Positions 1 through 9,345 of a DNA stretch of 64,000 nucleotides are shown here, piece by piece (positions within the stretch are counted from its first letter, which is position 1; each line of letters opens with the position of its first letter). The notes below the pieces were generated by a model, which saw only the letters and a program-made list of their open reading frames with translations, ran no database searches and was not told the DNA's origin. The stretch is from Alkalicoccobacillus plakortidis (GTDB taxonomy: Bacteria; Bacillota; Bacilli; Bacillales; Bacillaceae_D), in assembly GCF_023703085.1 (NCBI RefSeq), contig NZ_JAMQJY010000003.1:186001-250000 (forward strand), written 5' to 3'. The translations under genes were made by a program, and so were the position numbers.

Positions 1-777
1 GCCGACTATACAGCACCAATGCTTGAAAAATACTTTGAGCTACCGGGTATATCCGTTGCAACAGGAAGTACGATTTCATATGCAATCCTGGGTATTCCGC
101 TCGTCAAACTCTTACAAAAAGTGCCTGGTATCAACAAGTTAAATGCTGATCCTGAATCTATCCAACGACGCTTTGGTGTATTTGGTGAATCTCTCATTAT
201 TGGTTTAGTTCTTGGTTTACTACTTGGTGTATTAGCCGGCTACAGCGTTGGCGATACGATTAATATCGGGATGTCTATGGCAGCGGTTATGCTCCTGATG
301 CCACGTATGGTGAAAATTTTAATGGAAGGTCTAATGCCTGTATCCCAATCAGCCAGAGAATTTTTAAACAAACGATTTGGCACAAAGGATATCTATATTG
401 GCTTAGATGCAGCCGTTGCGATCGGCCATCCATCTGTTATTGCAACAGCCTTACTGCTGGTACCTATTACGGTTATCCTGGCTATCATTCTTCCAGGTAA
501 CAACGTCCTTCCATTTGGTGACCTTGCAACGATACCGTTTATCGTAGCCTTTATCGTCGGAGCAGCAAAAGGAAACATCGTACACTCTGTTATTGTTGGA
601 TCTGCTTTAATCGGCTTATCCCTTTATATGGCTACTGATATAGCTGTGCTTCATACACAAATGGCTGAAAGTGCTGCATTCCAAATCCCTGAAGGTACAA
701 GCCTAATCTCTAGTATTGACCAAGGCGGTAACCATGTGAACTACGTTATTTATAAGCTGTTTCAACTATTTAATTAA
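1..777 (+). CDS. gatC: PTS galactitol-type transporter subunit IIC (5' end outside window)
   Basis: The reading frame is open from base 1, so the N-terminus is missing. The 258 visible residues are very hydrophobic, with several membrane spans and the family-typical stretches GVFGESLIIGLVLG and GLDAAVAIGHPSVIATALLL. This is the sugar-translocating membrane subunit of a Gat-family phosphotransferase system, which imports a polyol and releases it phosphorylated. Two zinc polyol dehydrogenases follow directly, and the first starts 15 bases after this stop, so this is the distal part of a polyol-PTS operon. EIIA and EIIB probably lie upstream. Galactitol is the family name; the true substrate could be arabitol or another polyol. 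Confidence 0.88.
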   Translation, partial: ADYTAPMLEKYFELPGISVATGSTISYAILGIPLVKLLQKVPGINKLNADPESIQRRFGVFGESLIIGLVLGLLLGVLAGYSVGDTINIGMSMAAVMLLMPRMVKILMEGLMPVSQSAREFLNKRFGTKDIYIGLDAAVAIGHPSVIATALLLVPITVILAIILPGNNVLPFGDLATIPFIVAFIVGAAKGNIVHSVIVGSALIGLSLYMATDIAVLHTQMAESAAFQIPEGTSLISSIDQGGNHVNYVIYKLFQLFN

Positions 778-792
778 TTGGGAGGCACTCTT

Positions 793-1830
793 ATGAAAGC
801 ATTGGTAAAAGAAGAACTTGGCTTCGGAAACCTAACTCTCTTGACTGTCGATGAACCTGCCGTTCGAGAAGGACAAGTGAAAATAGAAGTGAAATACGCT
901 GGCATATGTGGCTCGGATCTACACACATATGAAGGAAACTACAAAGTGAATGCACCTGTCACTCTTGGGCATGAATTTTCTGGTGTGATTACTGAAGTAG
1001 CTTCAGATGTAACAGAGTTAAATGTAGGAGATCGAGTCACTTCTGAAACGACCTTCTATGTTTGTGGAGAGTGTCGCTATTGCCAAACAGGGGATTTTAA
1101 TCTATGTAATCATCGAAAAGGACTAGGAACACAAGTTAACGGTGGGTTTGCCAAATATCTTGTCGCAAAAGCAAGCAGTGTTCATAAGCTGCCTGATCAT
1201 GTTGATTATGCATCAGCTTCTTTAACGGAACCACTTGCTTGTGCCCACCACGCTGTTAAAAAAGCAACGATAAGCCCTGGTGATGTTGCTGTGGTGCTTG
1301 GTCCAGGTCCAATTGGATTGTTAACGGCTCAAGTGGCTAAAGCATATGGAGCGAAAGTAATTATCACAGGGCTTGATAACGATTTAACCCGTTTAAATAA
1401 AGCAGAAGAGCTAGGTATTGATTCTGTTGTAAATATACAAAAAGAAAACATTCATGACATAGTCAATAGCTTTACTAATGGATATGGTGCAGACCTCATA
1501 TTTGAATGTACAGGTGCTGTGCCTGCAGCCAATATGGGACTTGATCTGCTTGCGAAAAAAGGACAATTTGTTCAAGTTGGGATCTTCCCACACGCTAAAA
1601 TCGAAATCGATTTTGAGAAAATTATTCAAAAGGAAATACGTGTTGTTGGAACACGAAGCCAAAAATCAGCCGATTGGGCTCCATCACTTGACATGATGAA
1701 TGATGGACGAGTGAACGCCAAAGCCCTCATCACCCATGAATTCAGTATTGCAGAATGGGATAAAGGCTACGAAGCGATTAAAAGTGGAGAAGCCATCAAA
1801 GTGTCCCTACTGCCATTAGATCAAAACTAG
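793..1830 (+). CDS. Zinc-dependent polyol(-phosphate) dehydrogenase
   Basis: Medium-chain zinc dehydrogenase of 345 residues. The catalytic zinc motif ICGSDLH and the GHE pair are present, as are the four structural-zinc cysteines (CGECRYC plus a later C) and a Rossmann motif VVLGPGPIGLL. I chose the ATG at 793 because GGAGG sits at 781-785; an upstream in-frame TTG at 778 has no ribosome-binding site. Placed between EIIC and a GatD-like gene, it probably oxidises the PTS-imported polyol phosphate to a ketose phosphate. D-arabitol-phosphate dehydrogenases of Gram-positives have this length and fold, but the substrate is inference. Confidence 0.85.
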   Translation: MKALVKEELGFGNLTLLTVDEPAVREGQVKIEVKYAGICGSDLHTYEGNYKVNAPVTLGHEFSGVITEVASDVTELNVGDRVTSETTFYVCGECRYCQTGDFNLCNHRKGLGTQVNGGFAKYLVAKASSVHKLPDHVDYASASLTEPLACAHHAVKKATISPGDVAVVLGPGPIGLLTAQVAKAYGAKVIITGLDNDLTRLNKAEELGIDSVVNIQKENIHDIVNSFTNGYGADLIFECTGAVPAANMGLDLLAKKGQFVQVGIFPHAKIEIDFEKIIQKEIRVVGTRSQKSADWAPSLDMMNDGRVNAKALITHEFSIAEWDKGYEAIKSGEAIKVSLLPLDQN

Positions 1831-1843
1831 GAGGTAGATGAAT

Positions 1844-2017
1844 ATGATTCAATTTATGGTCGATTCAATGCTAGGTCCCTATGGAAAAATGGTCAGCACG
1901 TTTTATTTAGATCACCAATTAATCATTAACTCTTTTGTGGTAGGTATCGGAATGATTAGTCTGATTAAGAAAAGAAAGAAACAAGAGACAACTACAACCT
2001 CAAATTCGCTCACATAA
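1844..2017 (+). CDS. 57-residue single-span membrane protein in the polyol operon
   Basis: A small frame with AGGAGG at 1829-1834 and nine bases to the ATG at 1844. It encodes about 57 residues: a polar N-terminus, one hydrophobic span around LIINSFVVGIGMISLI, then a basic stop-transfer patch KKRKK and a Ser/Thr-rich tail. It lies between the two dehydrogenase genes with gaps of 13 and 11 bases, so it is co-transcribed and very likely translated. I do not recognise a family. Its position suggests a function linked to the PTS, for instance an accessory membrane peptide, but nothing in the sequence proves that. Confidence 0.7.
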   Translation: MIQFMVDSMLGPYGKMVSTFYLDHQLIINSFVVGIGMISLIKKRKKQETTTTSNSLT

Positions 2018-2028
2018 GGAGTCAAATC

Positions 2029-3081
2029 ATGCATGCACTTAACTTATATGGGATAGAGGATTTGCGTTATGAACCTCTCACAATGCCGGTACTTGAAGCG
2101 AGTGATGACGTGATTATTCGTGTCCAAATCGCAGGTATCTGTGGTTCTGACCTCTCTCGTTACAGGAAGCTTGGTCCATATGTAAAAGGTATGACATGGG
2201 GACATGAATTTGCAGGAATTGTTGAAGCTGTTGGAAAGTCCGTTACTCATCTAGCACCAGGTGACCCGGTGGCTGCGTGCCCCACAATTGCCTGTGGCCA
2301 ATGTCTCAGCTGTCAAAAAGGTATCCCATCCCAATGTGACAACCTTTCTGTTATTGGCGCTAGACAACCAGGAGGATTTGCAACCTTCACAAAACTCCCT
2401 GCACAAAATGTTCTCCCTTTGCCTGATTCTATTTCCATGGAACAAGCGGCTCTAGTTGAACCTTCTGCAGTTGCGGTCCATGGGTTGTACCTAACGAGCT
2501 TACAACCGGGAGGAAGTGTAGCTGTTCTTGGTTGCGGAAATATCGGCTTATTATCAATCGCCTGGGCAAAAATTTTTGGAGCAGCTGCCGTTTATGCGAT
2601 TGACATTGACTCAAAAAAACTTGAACTAGCCAGACAAATGGGAGCCGATTATTTAATTAATCCAAAAGAAACGCCTGCACATGAACAACTTCTCAAATTG
2701 ACCGACAATCAAGGAGTAGATGTTGCTATTGAATCTGCCGGCTCTCCCGTTACGTCGGCGCAAGTTTTTGCCCTGCCACGTAAAGGTGGTGAGGTAGTCT
2801 TTATGGGCATACCTTATGGCGATGTTGCCGTAGAACGGTTCTACTTTGAGAAAATTGTTCGAAATGAATTAAAAGTGTTCGGCTCATGGAATGCGGTCTC
2901 TGCACCATTTCCTGGAAGAGAATGGTCAGCTACCTTGCAAAAGATGAGCACAGGTGAACTAGATGTACGTCCGATGATCACTCACAAACTTTCTCTGCAA
3001 GAAGGTCCTCAAGCATTTAGTGATATCATTACTCAAAAAGAATTTTACGGGAAGGTTTTACTCTGCCCTAATAAATTCTAA
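2029..3081 (+). CDS. gatD: Galactitol-1-phosphate 5-dehydrogenase-like zinc dehydrogenase
   Basis: A 350-residue medium-chain dehydrogenase. The catalytic site reads ICGSDLSRY with a GHEFAG motif, the structural-zinc cysteines are in CGQCLSCQKGIPSQC, and the coenzyme loop is VLGCGNIGLLS. The ribosome-binding site AAGGAG ends about seven bases before the ATG. It resembles GatD, which converts galactitol 1-phosphate to tagatose 6-phosphate, and fits the upstream Gat-type EIIC. The gene is the last of the operon and is followed at once by a strong terminator. The presence of a second dehydrogenase upstream leaves the exact substrate open. Confidence 0.85.
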   Translation: MHALNLYGIEDLRYEPLTMPVLEASDDVIIRVQIAGICGSDLSRYRKLGPYVKGMTWGHEFAGIVEAVGKSVTHLAPGDPVAACPTIACGQCLSCQKGIPSQCDNLSVIGARQPGGFATFTKLPAQNVLPLPDSISMEQAALVEPSAVAVHGLYLTSLQPGGSVAVLGCGNIGLLSIAWAKIFGAAAVYAIDIDSKKLELARQMGADYLINPKETPAHEQLLKLTDNQGVDVAIESAGSPVTSAQVFALPRKGGEVVFMGIPYGDVAVERFYFEKIVRNELKVFGSWNAVSAPFPGREWSATLQKMSTGELDVRPMITHKLSLQEGPQAFSDIITQKEFYGKVLLCPNKF

Positions 3082-3082
3082 A

Positions 3083-3119
3083 AAGCCAAGTGATACTTAG
3101 ACGTATCACTTGGCTTTTA
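3083..3119. terminator. Intrinsic terminator after the polyol operon, usable from both sides
   Basis: A perfect 14-bp inverted repeat with arms at 3083-3096 and 3103-3116, a 6-base loop and A/T runs on both sides. It lies between the stop of the plus-strand dehydrogenase and the end of a minus-strand gene, so it can terminate both convergent transcripts. Confidence 0.9.
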
Positions 3120-3132
3120 TAGTATCAATCTA

Positions 3133-3669
3133 TCAAATAATCTGGTGGTCTCGCCCATATTTAAGCAGCTGCTCATAGGCGTTTCCTTCAAGCCCAAGCA
3201 TCATGCAAAAAGCTGGCTCTGTTTTCAACCCCAGATTCTTTAAGCGAATAATCTGTCTTCGGAGTAAGGGCTTCTGCTTTAAGAGGGTAGCTTCTATCAA
3301 CATATGCAAGTAGGCATTCTGCTTTGTGACACATTTTGGTTGCCCAAACAATTCAAACTCATAGCCTTTATAGATAAAATTAGCTTTAATTGTAGGCTCG
3401 CCTCTTACTTCAAAACGTTTCACTCTAAAATCATCATAATGACCGTATAATCGGGTCATTTCTGCTTCCACCTCTGTGAAATTTGACCGATTAATATGCA
3501 TCACTATGTCAATATCAGAAGTGTCCACATCAATACCAATTGGGATGGTTCCACATAGTGTTGGAGAGTATGCTGACCATCTATTCATAACATCCAGTGT
3601 AGCAATTGCTTGGTACACGGCTCTCTGTCTTGGAGTGCCTGCTTTTAAATACCCTAAGGTTCGAAACAT
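3133..3669 (-). CDS. DUF4269 nucleotidyltransferase-like protein
   Basis: About 178 residues. It has the DUF4269 signature GTIPIGIDVDTSDIDIVM, which is a nucleotidyltransferase-fold glycine/serine motif followed by a DxD-type acidic pair, and the downstream conserved FELFGQP. I prefer the ATG at 3669, which has GGGAGAG upstream, over one five codons earlier with no useful ribosome-binding site. It stands alone between two convergent terminator regions. The family is uncharacterised; the fold suggests nucleotide transfer to RNA, protein or a small molecule. Confidence 0.82.
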   Translation of the reverse strand: MFRTLGYLKAGTPRQRAVYQAIATLDVMNRWSAYSPTLCGTIPIGIDVDTSDIDIVMHINRSNFTEVEAEMTRLYGHYDDFRVKRFEVRGEPTIKANFIYKGYEFELFGQPKCVTKQNAYLHMLIEATLLKQKPLLRRQIIRLKNLGLKTEPAFCMMLGLEGNAYEQLLKYGRDHQII

Positions 3670-3852
3670 AGCTCTCTCTCCCATCTCATGGTTAAGATCA
3701 TTACCTAAAGTATATCAATCGTATTTTTAATACTCCAATGTATTAATCTATTATTTCCCTTACAGTTTTGTAAGGTTCAAAAAAGCTATTAGTTGATTCG
3801 ACAAGACTATAAGTGGGAAAATAGAAAGATCATAGTAGAAACAGGTGATTTG

Positions 3853-4716
3853 ATGATTGGATTTATTGGACTTGGTATCATGGGAGAAAACATGGCAAGA
3901 AGGCTAATTGAAAGTGGACAGGAGCTTATTCTTCACAATCGAACAAAAGAAAAAGCAGATGAGCTCATAAAAAAAGGAGCTCAATGGGCGGATACACCTG
4001 CACAGGTTGCTGAAAGGGCCGATATTGTCTTCACGATGCTAACCACCCCTTCCGTTGTTGAAGCAGTGATTTACGGAGAGCACGGACTTCTATCAGGTCT
4101 ATCCAATAACACACTTTGGGTAGATACAAGTACAGTTAAGCCTGCGTACTCTCTTAAATGGGCTAAAGACGCCCGGAATGCAGGAGGAAGATTTGTTGAC
4201 GCTCCCGTAGCTGGATCAAAAGGACCTGCCGAACAAGGTAAACTGCATTTTCTAGTAGGTGGTAGCAAGAAAGATGTCGAGGAAATAACACCGCTTCTAG
4301 ACGTAATGGGTCAATCCGTACAACATATGGGCGATATCGGTAAGGGATCCGCAACAAAGCTTGCGGTGAACCTGACGCTTGTCCAATCAATGGCAGGTTT
4401 AGCTGAGGCTGTAAGCTTTGGTGAATCAGTTGGTTTAGATCGAGCACAGCTAACAGATCTACTCTTGATGCTTCCAACTACTGCACCTGTACTCGATGGA
4501 AAACGAGATATGATTGTGAACGGAACATTTGAGACACAGTTTCCACTTGAGCACGCTTATAAAGACTTACAACAACTTTCCGAAACAGCTTATGAAAGCG
4601 GGGCACCACTTCCTATTTCACATGCAGCCAAAGAACTTTTTGCTTTTGCCAAACAAAAAGGACTCGGCCGTGAGGATTTCGCTGCAGTATATCTTGCTCT
4701 AAAACAAGAGAAATAA
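3853..4716 (+). CDS. 3-hydroxyisobutyrate dehydrogenase-family NAD(P) oxidoreductase
   Basis: A beta-hydroxyacid dehydrogenase of 287 residues. The N-terminal dinucleotide motif is GFIGLGIMGENMARRL, the substrate-binding motif is DAPVAGSKGPAEQGKL, and the catalytic lysine is in GKGSATKLAVNL. I start at the ATG at 3853, preceded by AGGTGAT; a TTG 20 codons upstream has no ribosome-binding site and adds non-family sequence. Members reduce or oxidise small 3-hydroxy acids such as tartronate semialdehyde or succinic semialdehyde. No neighbour indicates which. Confidence 0.88.
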   Translation: MIGFIGLGIMGENMARRLIESGQELILHNRTKEKADELIKKGAQWADTPAQVAERADIVFTMLTTPSVVEAVIYGEHGLLSGLSNNTLWVDTSTVKPAYSLKWAKDARNAGGRFVDAPVAGSKGPAEQGKLHFLVGGSKKDVEEITPLLDVMGQSVQHMGDIGKGSATKLAVNLTLVQSMAGLAEAVSFGESVGLDRAQLTDLLLMLPTTAPVLDGKRDMIVNGTFETQFPLEHAYKDLQQLSETAYESGAPLPISHAAKELFAFAKQKGLGREDFAAVYLALKQEK

Positions 4717-4721
4717 CGATA

Positions 4722-4760
4722 AAAAGTGCCGGTGAAATGATCTCACCGGCACTTTTCTTC
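4722..4760. terminator. Bidirectional intrinsic terminator
   Basis: A 14-bp perfect inverted repeat with arms at 4722-4735 and 4743-4756 and a 7-base loop. It is flanked by A and T runs between convergent genes. Confidence 0.9.
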
Positions 4761-4762
4761 AC

Positions 4763-5294
4763 TCAATAACTAACTTCTATCTCTTCTATTTCCCCGTTCT
4801 CTTTTGTTAATAGTAATGTATCAACATTAGACAGACTGCGACTCTCTCTCAGATACCCACTATACTGTTGATCATCTTCTTCTATCTGCAACTCTGCTAC
4901 TTCTTCACCGTCGCTTTGTAACGTAAGTAGCTTGGATTTCATTCGCATCTCCACGCTCGATTAACACTCCACTATGTCTTTCAGTTCCCGCTAACGTAAC
5001 CAAACTAATTCCTTCGCTCAAATTGTTCTTTTCAGCAATAGCTTGAATCATATCTTCTCCAGGGGCTACCTCTAAGATTCCAATACGATTTGCGTGCTCA
5101 AAGAAAAATACAGACGGACCATGTGTCTCTTCCTTGTGAATACTAAGAATGTTGTATTTCTCTTCTTTTATATATGTAAGCCCTTTATCAAATGCCCGCT
5201 CTGAAGGCGTTGGATAAAATCCAACAAAATATATTGCAATCCCAATCATTCCTATTAGAGCAATGCCTAAAGAAATCCATTTTCGTTTTGTCAC
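4763..5294 (-). pseudogene. Hypothetical membrane-anchored protein, split by an apparent +1 frameshift
   Basis: Two overlapping minus-strand frames (4905-5294 and 4763-4954) look like one gene. The first starts with GTG at 5294 and has one N-terminal membrane span (ISLGIALIGMIGIAIYFVGF). The second continues with an acidic domain ending EEIEEIEVSY. The switch falls at CCAAGC (plus strand GCTTGG, 4930-4935). Removing one A gives a smooth join, ANEIQ-LLTLQSDGEEVAELQ, and a protein of about 176 residues. A separate short gene with a GGAG site at its start is possible but less likely. I do not recognise the family. Confidence 0.6.
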
Positions 5295-5390
5295 ATACTC
5301 TTCCCCTTTTTCATACTGACTTTAACCTATATCTATTTTATGGTTAATTAAGTCACTTGTCTAACCAGTATGTCATTCTTTTCAGAACAA

Positions 5391-5696
5391 TCACCTCTCC
5401 CATAAGCATAATTCCAAATGAATTCGGCCATTTGGCCGGAAGGGGATGCCCTCAGCTTCTAGAAGTTCTCGTTGCGTTCCCTTTCCACCAAATATAAGAT
5501 CAGGCGATGGCTCGCCTGATTTTTTTATCACTCGATGACTCTGTAACCCACGAGGTGCCTGACGCATCGCCCAGCCTACTACTCTTGCATTATGTGGCTG
5601 CTCCAGTAATCGCGCTATTTGTCCGTACGTTGCAACGCGCCCTTCTGGAATCTCCTCAACCACTTGATAGACACGTTCAAAAAATGATTGTTCCAT
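5391..5696 (-). CDS. MGMT-family alkyltransferase-like protein lacking the acceptor cysteine
   Basis: A 101-residue DNA-binding domain of the O6-alkylguanine alkyltransferase family. It has the helix-turn-helix GRVATYGQIARLL, the arginine-finger region NARVVGWAMRQAP and the active-site loop. The usual PCHR is QSHR here (residues about 53-56), so the alkyl-accepting cysteine is absent. Alkyltransferase-like proteins of this kind bind alkylated bases and recruit nucleotide excision repair. The start has GGAGGGAG just upstream. It begins 18 bases after the MFS gene ends, so the two may be co-transcribed. Confidence 0.85.
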   Translation of the reverse strand: MEQSFFERVYQVVEEIPEGRVATYGQIARLLEQPHNARVVGWAMRQAPRGLQSHRVIKKSGEPSPDLIFGGKGTQRELLEAEGIPFRPNGRIHLELCLWER

Positions 5697-5713
5697 TTGC
5701 TCCCTCCTACATT

Positions 5714-7063
5714 TTATAGAGAGCTTGCCTCTCTTTTAAGTGAGTGTTGAAACCATAAGTAAACAGCCATTGAACACATAATCAAAACAAGCAAACAGAG
5801 GTACACAAATCCATACTCGTGAATAACTGAAACATTCACATGGAATGAAATCAAAATGCCACAGATTGCAACGGATAAAGATCCACCCATAAATTGAGCC
5901 AGCTGCATCATACCCATACCTGAACCGATGTATTCATCTGGAAGGATTCTTGAAACTTCATTGTTTAGTGCACTTAATGTTGCAGAAAATGCTGGTGAGA
6001 AAAATAGGTATCCTATTAGAATTACCAATGGTGAGACGGATGTAAACACAGCAAATACCGCTGCAACACCTGCAAGTAGCACATGTCCCCATAACAAGAA
6101 TCTTCCATTTCCTAAGCTATCTATACCTCTTCCTACATATCTGGAGATAACAGCCGTTAAAATTGCCCCTGGTGCAATAATAAAACCAATGCCCATTGCT
6201 GTTGTTTGAAATTCATTCGCTAGTACTAAAGGCATTAAAAACAAATTACCTAAATTAAGTGACATCACACAAAAACCAACTACTAATAACTTTACATACG
6301 CCGGTTGCTTTAATAGCTCCTTGCGAATAAACGTCGGTTTTTTTCTCCTTAAATAGAAACCATGTATTACAATCGAACCTAAACAGATCAAAAGCATCCA
6401 AAGAGAACGTTGTGTCACAGCTAGCAGAAGTGTAATTGTATTGACTACAGTTAAAACTCCACCAATCACATCAAACTGAAAAGACCTTGGTTTCTCTTTT
6501 GGTAATAGTGGAATAATAATTGGAAAAATCAAGATAACAAGGCAGGTGATTGCAAATAGACCGGCCAAGCCAAATGTCTGATAGACTATGCCTCCAACAA
6601 TAGGACCCATTCCAAATGCCATTGCACTAGCAGCAGAAATTAACGCTAATGCACTACCTCTGCGTTCATAAGGAATGTATCTACTTACAATAACCATGCC
6701 GAGTCCAGCTATTGCCCCTGCTCCACCTGATTGTAGGATTCGTGCTAATAATAATGTATTAAAGTCTGTTGCAAAAATTCCACACACGGAACCTGCCATT
6801 AGAATCGTAACACCAATCGCAATTAATAGACGGATCGACACGGAGTCAGATAAACGACTATAAATAACAGTGGTAAGAGCATAACCTATTGAGTAACTAG
6901 AGATAATCCAGGAACCGAGCTCAGCCGTAACTTCTAACTGTCCAATGATGCCTGGTATCGACACATTAAACATGGTTGTATTCATAATGACAATAAAAAG
7001 CCCAAATGCCCATAAAGGCACGATTAAACGATCATTCATTTTTTTCATCCTATTCTTAAACAC
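5714..7063 (-). CDS. MFS drug-type exporter
   Basis: A polytopic membrane protein of up to 449 residues with about 14 predicted spans. It has the motif YSRLSDSVSIRLL after span 2, the LLARILQSGGAGAI stretch, and the GMGPIVGGIV motif C in span 5 that marks drug/proton antiporters. The whole resembles the TetA(L)/DHA2 group. The listed GTG start has only a weak site; ATGs at 7048 or 7039 are alternatives, and the latter follows GGATG at good spacing. The substrate is unknown. It is followed by the alkyltransferase-like gene. Confidence 0.85.
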   Translation of the reverse strand: MFKNRMKKMNDRLIVPLWAFGLFIVIMNTTMFNVSIPGIIGQLEVTAELGSWIISSYSIGYALTTVIYSRLSDSVSIRLLIAIGVTILMAGSVCGIFATDFNTLLLARILQSGGAGAIAGLGMVIVSRYIPYERRGSALALISAASAMAFGMGPIVGGIVYQTFGLAGLFAITCLVILIFPIIIPLLPKEKPRSFQFDVIGGVLTVVNTITLLLAVTQRSLWMLLICLGSIVIHGFYLRRKKPTFIRKELLKQPAYVKLLVVGFCVMSLNLGNLFLMPLVLANEFQTTAMGIGFIIAPGAILTAVISRYVGRGIDSLGNGRFLLWGHVLLAGVAAVFAVFTSVSPLVILIGYLFFSPAFSATLSALNNEVSRILPDEYIGSGMGMMQLAQFMGGSLSVAICGILISFHVNVSVIHEYGFVYLCLLVLIMCSMAVYLWFQHSLKREASSL

Positions 7064-7235
7064 AAACCACTTTCGATGGTACGTATTACGTTTTATCGAA
7101 CCATTATATCTTAAATGAATAGGAATTGCTTACTTCGAGTCTCTAACTATTATTGATTCTCCCCCTTTAAAACGTTACCAATCCCTTCAAACGAACCTTT
7201 ACTTATTTTTATAAAAAAAGAAGCTCAACCTAATG

Positions 7236-8740
7236 TTAAGCTTCCTCTTCATTTTCACTTTCCACCTGTTGATTTGTATATCCCTGATAGTTTTTTTGTA
7301 TAAGTTCTGCAAACCAGAGATAATAACTTCGAGCTTCTTCACGAGGAATGTCCTTTATAAAGGTATATTCAACTGGTTTGCCTCGTGTTGCGATCTGTAG
7401 TGAAGCTAGTCCAACTGACGTTGCAACCAAGTTTCCTGCAACGTCACCTCTTCAATTTTTTTCATTCCTGTTGTAGTGAGCTCGTTGAAAATCCCACCAA
7501 TTTCAACCTGAGTATATGAATCACTAATCTGATATCTAGTGTACTTATAATCAAGTAATCGGTTTAAGATAATCAGAAGAAGTAGAATTAGGCAGACATA
7601 CCATAAATGACTCCAAGCAATGAAAACAATGACAGACACAAACATCCAGAAATAGCTTGGTCGTAAGAGTTTTACCCATAATGCACGTCGTGGCAGTTTT
7701 TTTTCTGGCTGGCTGTACGTAAAACCAGGAATAATCTCTGGAAGAAGTTCTGGTATTCTATCAATCGATAAAAAAGGAAAAATAACTGCTGACTCAGCTT
7801 CATCCCCTTCACCTTCTCCACCTGCACACATTAATCTGACCTTTGCAATACCAAACCATCGCCTAATGATTGTCTTAGATACACTCACACCTTGAACTTT
7901 ACTCTTAAGTAAAGAAATTTCCTTCACTTGTAATAAACCCTTTTTAATATAGATTCGATCGTTATCACTTCGTACTTCAAAGCGACCATATTGCAAAAAG
8001 GTTGTTACAATTCCAAATAAACTCGAGATGATCAGAAGAATGATAATGGATACCGCTAACCAAATCCAGTGATCCTTTAGAAAGTCCCACGTACTCTCGA
8101 GATACCCATCAAGAGAAAAAATTTCATCCACATTAAAAAAGATTGTGATCAATATAGGGATTAAAGCAAGAATACTAAACGATGTAAAGGACGCTTTCAT
8201 TAACTCTTTATTCGTGACCGTATAATGATGCGTTTTAGAGTCTATTTTCTGTTCAGCCAATTCGTTATCAGTTTGCTTACCCTTAGCCTCTAAAAACGTT
8301 TGGATGGCATTTGCTTGATCGCGTTTCACCATTTTCAAATGAATTGTAGCATCACTAGATGCCTCTGTTTCTAGCTTAAGAGTTGTGACTCGAAACAGTT
8401 TTCCAATTATATTTGTTGTTTTGGAGACATTTTGAATTCGATGGTATCGAATAAATTGTTCTTTTTTATTTAACCCACCCTTCCTAATGTGTAGTTCCTG
8501 TTCATTGAACTGATAACGAAAATGAAACCATTGGAGAATGGCTAATAGGATGGAACCAGCTACGATAACGAGTAGTCCCCATTTTGCGATTAAGATAAAT
8601 GTAGAGTCAGAATTTGCATTAACTACCCACATTAAAATGATAGGAAAAATGAATCCTTTCACTACTGATAGCCCTTCAGACAAAAGGAAGGTAGCGTGAA
8701 GTCTGTATGGCTTATGTAATTGAATCTCTTGCTCACTCAT
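7236..8740 (-). pseudogene. ydbT: YdbT-type PH-domain membrane protein, split by an apparent -1 frameshift
   Basis: The main frame (7406-8740) has paired membrane spans alternating with bacterial PH (bPH2) domains. It stops at ETWLQRQLD. A second frame continues with GLASLQIATRGKPVEYTFIKDIP, which is the expected end of the last PH domain, to a stop at 7236. One base is missing near 7411-7412. Restored, the protein is about 500 residues, close to the usual YdbT length. The start overlaps the ydbS end by 8 bases, so the two are translationally coupled. In Bacillus, YdbS/YdbT are linked to resistance to certain antimicrobial peptides. Confidence 0.82.
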
Positions 8741-9227
8741 CTTCAGTCACCTTCGCAAGCATCGCAATTTTCTCTCGTAAGTCTTCTGCTTCGTCTACAG
8801 GTAGCGCAGGAATCTCGTGAGACGATGCGGTTGTGCCGATTGTAATTGTAGACAAACCGAACTTTCTAAGAATTGGTCCTTGGCTTGTACTTACATGAAG
8901 GACTTTAACCATGGGTATTAATAAATGTACATGTTCGATTGCTCCATGTTTTATTTGTATATATTCGTTATCCACGCGGTATCTCCACGTTTTTTGCATA
9001 TAGATTGGGTAAATGAAAATCTTGTAAATTGCTTGAAGTATGATAAGACCTGTAATGACATACGTTATGTATCCAATCCAATTTGCCCAATCATAATACC
9101 AATGCAAAAAGAGAACGGTACCTAAAACTAGTAATGTGATGACATGTGCTATGGTGGATGAGATCCTCCAAACAACCACTGCCTTTTTAGAAATCCGTTG
9201 ATCTGGTAAAGTAATGCCCTGTTCCAT
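8733..9227 (-). CDS. ydbS: YdbS-type PH-domain membrane protein
   Basis: 164 residues. Two membrane spans lie around residues 20-40 and 45-70, followed by a cytosolic bPH2 domain containing YRVDNEYIQIKHG and ILRKFGLSTITIGT. The start follows a GAGGGGGG ribosome-binding site. Its stop overlaps the ydbT start, the usual two-gene arrangement. The pair probably forms a membrane complex. A divergent DUF2207 gene begins 119 bases away. Confidence 0.87.
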   Translation of the reverse strand: MEQGITLPDQRISKKAVVVWRISSTIAHVITLLVLGTVLFLHWYYDWANWIGYITYVITGLIILQAIYKIFIYPIYMQKTWRYRVDNEYIQIKHGAIEHVHLLIPMVKVLHVSTSQGPILRKFGLSTITIGTTASSHEIPALPVDEAEDLREKIAMLAKVTEDE

Positions 9228-9345
9228 AAGTAACCCCCCTCGTTCTTTCTCATGTTTATATACGTGCTAAAAAGGTAAACTGTTTCATTCTCTGAAACCT
9301 TTTTCAAAATAAACCGTAACTTATGTAAAGAAAGTAGGTGCTTCT

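Noticed and set aside
4763..4954. A separate 63-residue gene starting inside its upstream neighbour
   Set aside because: A one-base change at CCAAGC joins it in frame to the neighbour, the same fix that repairs five clear genes. One split gene is the better explanation.
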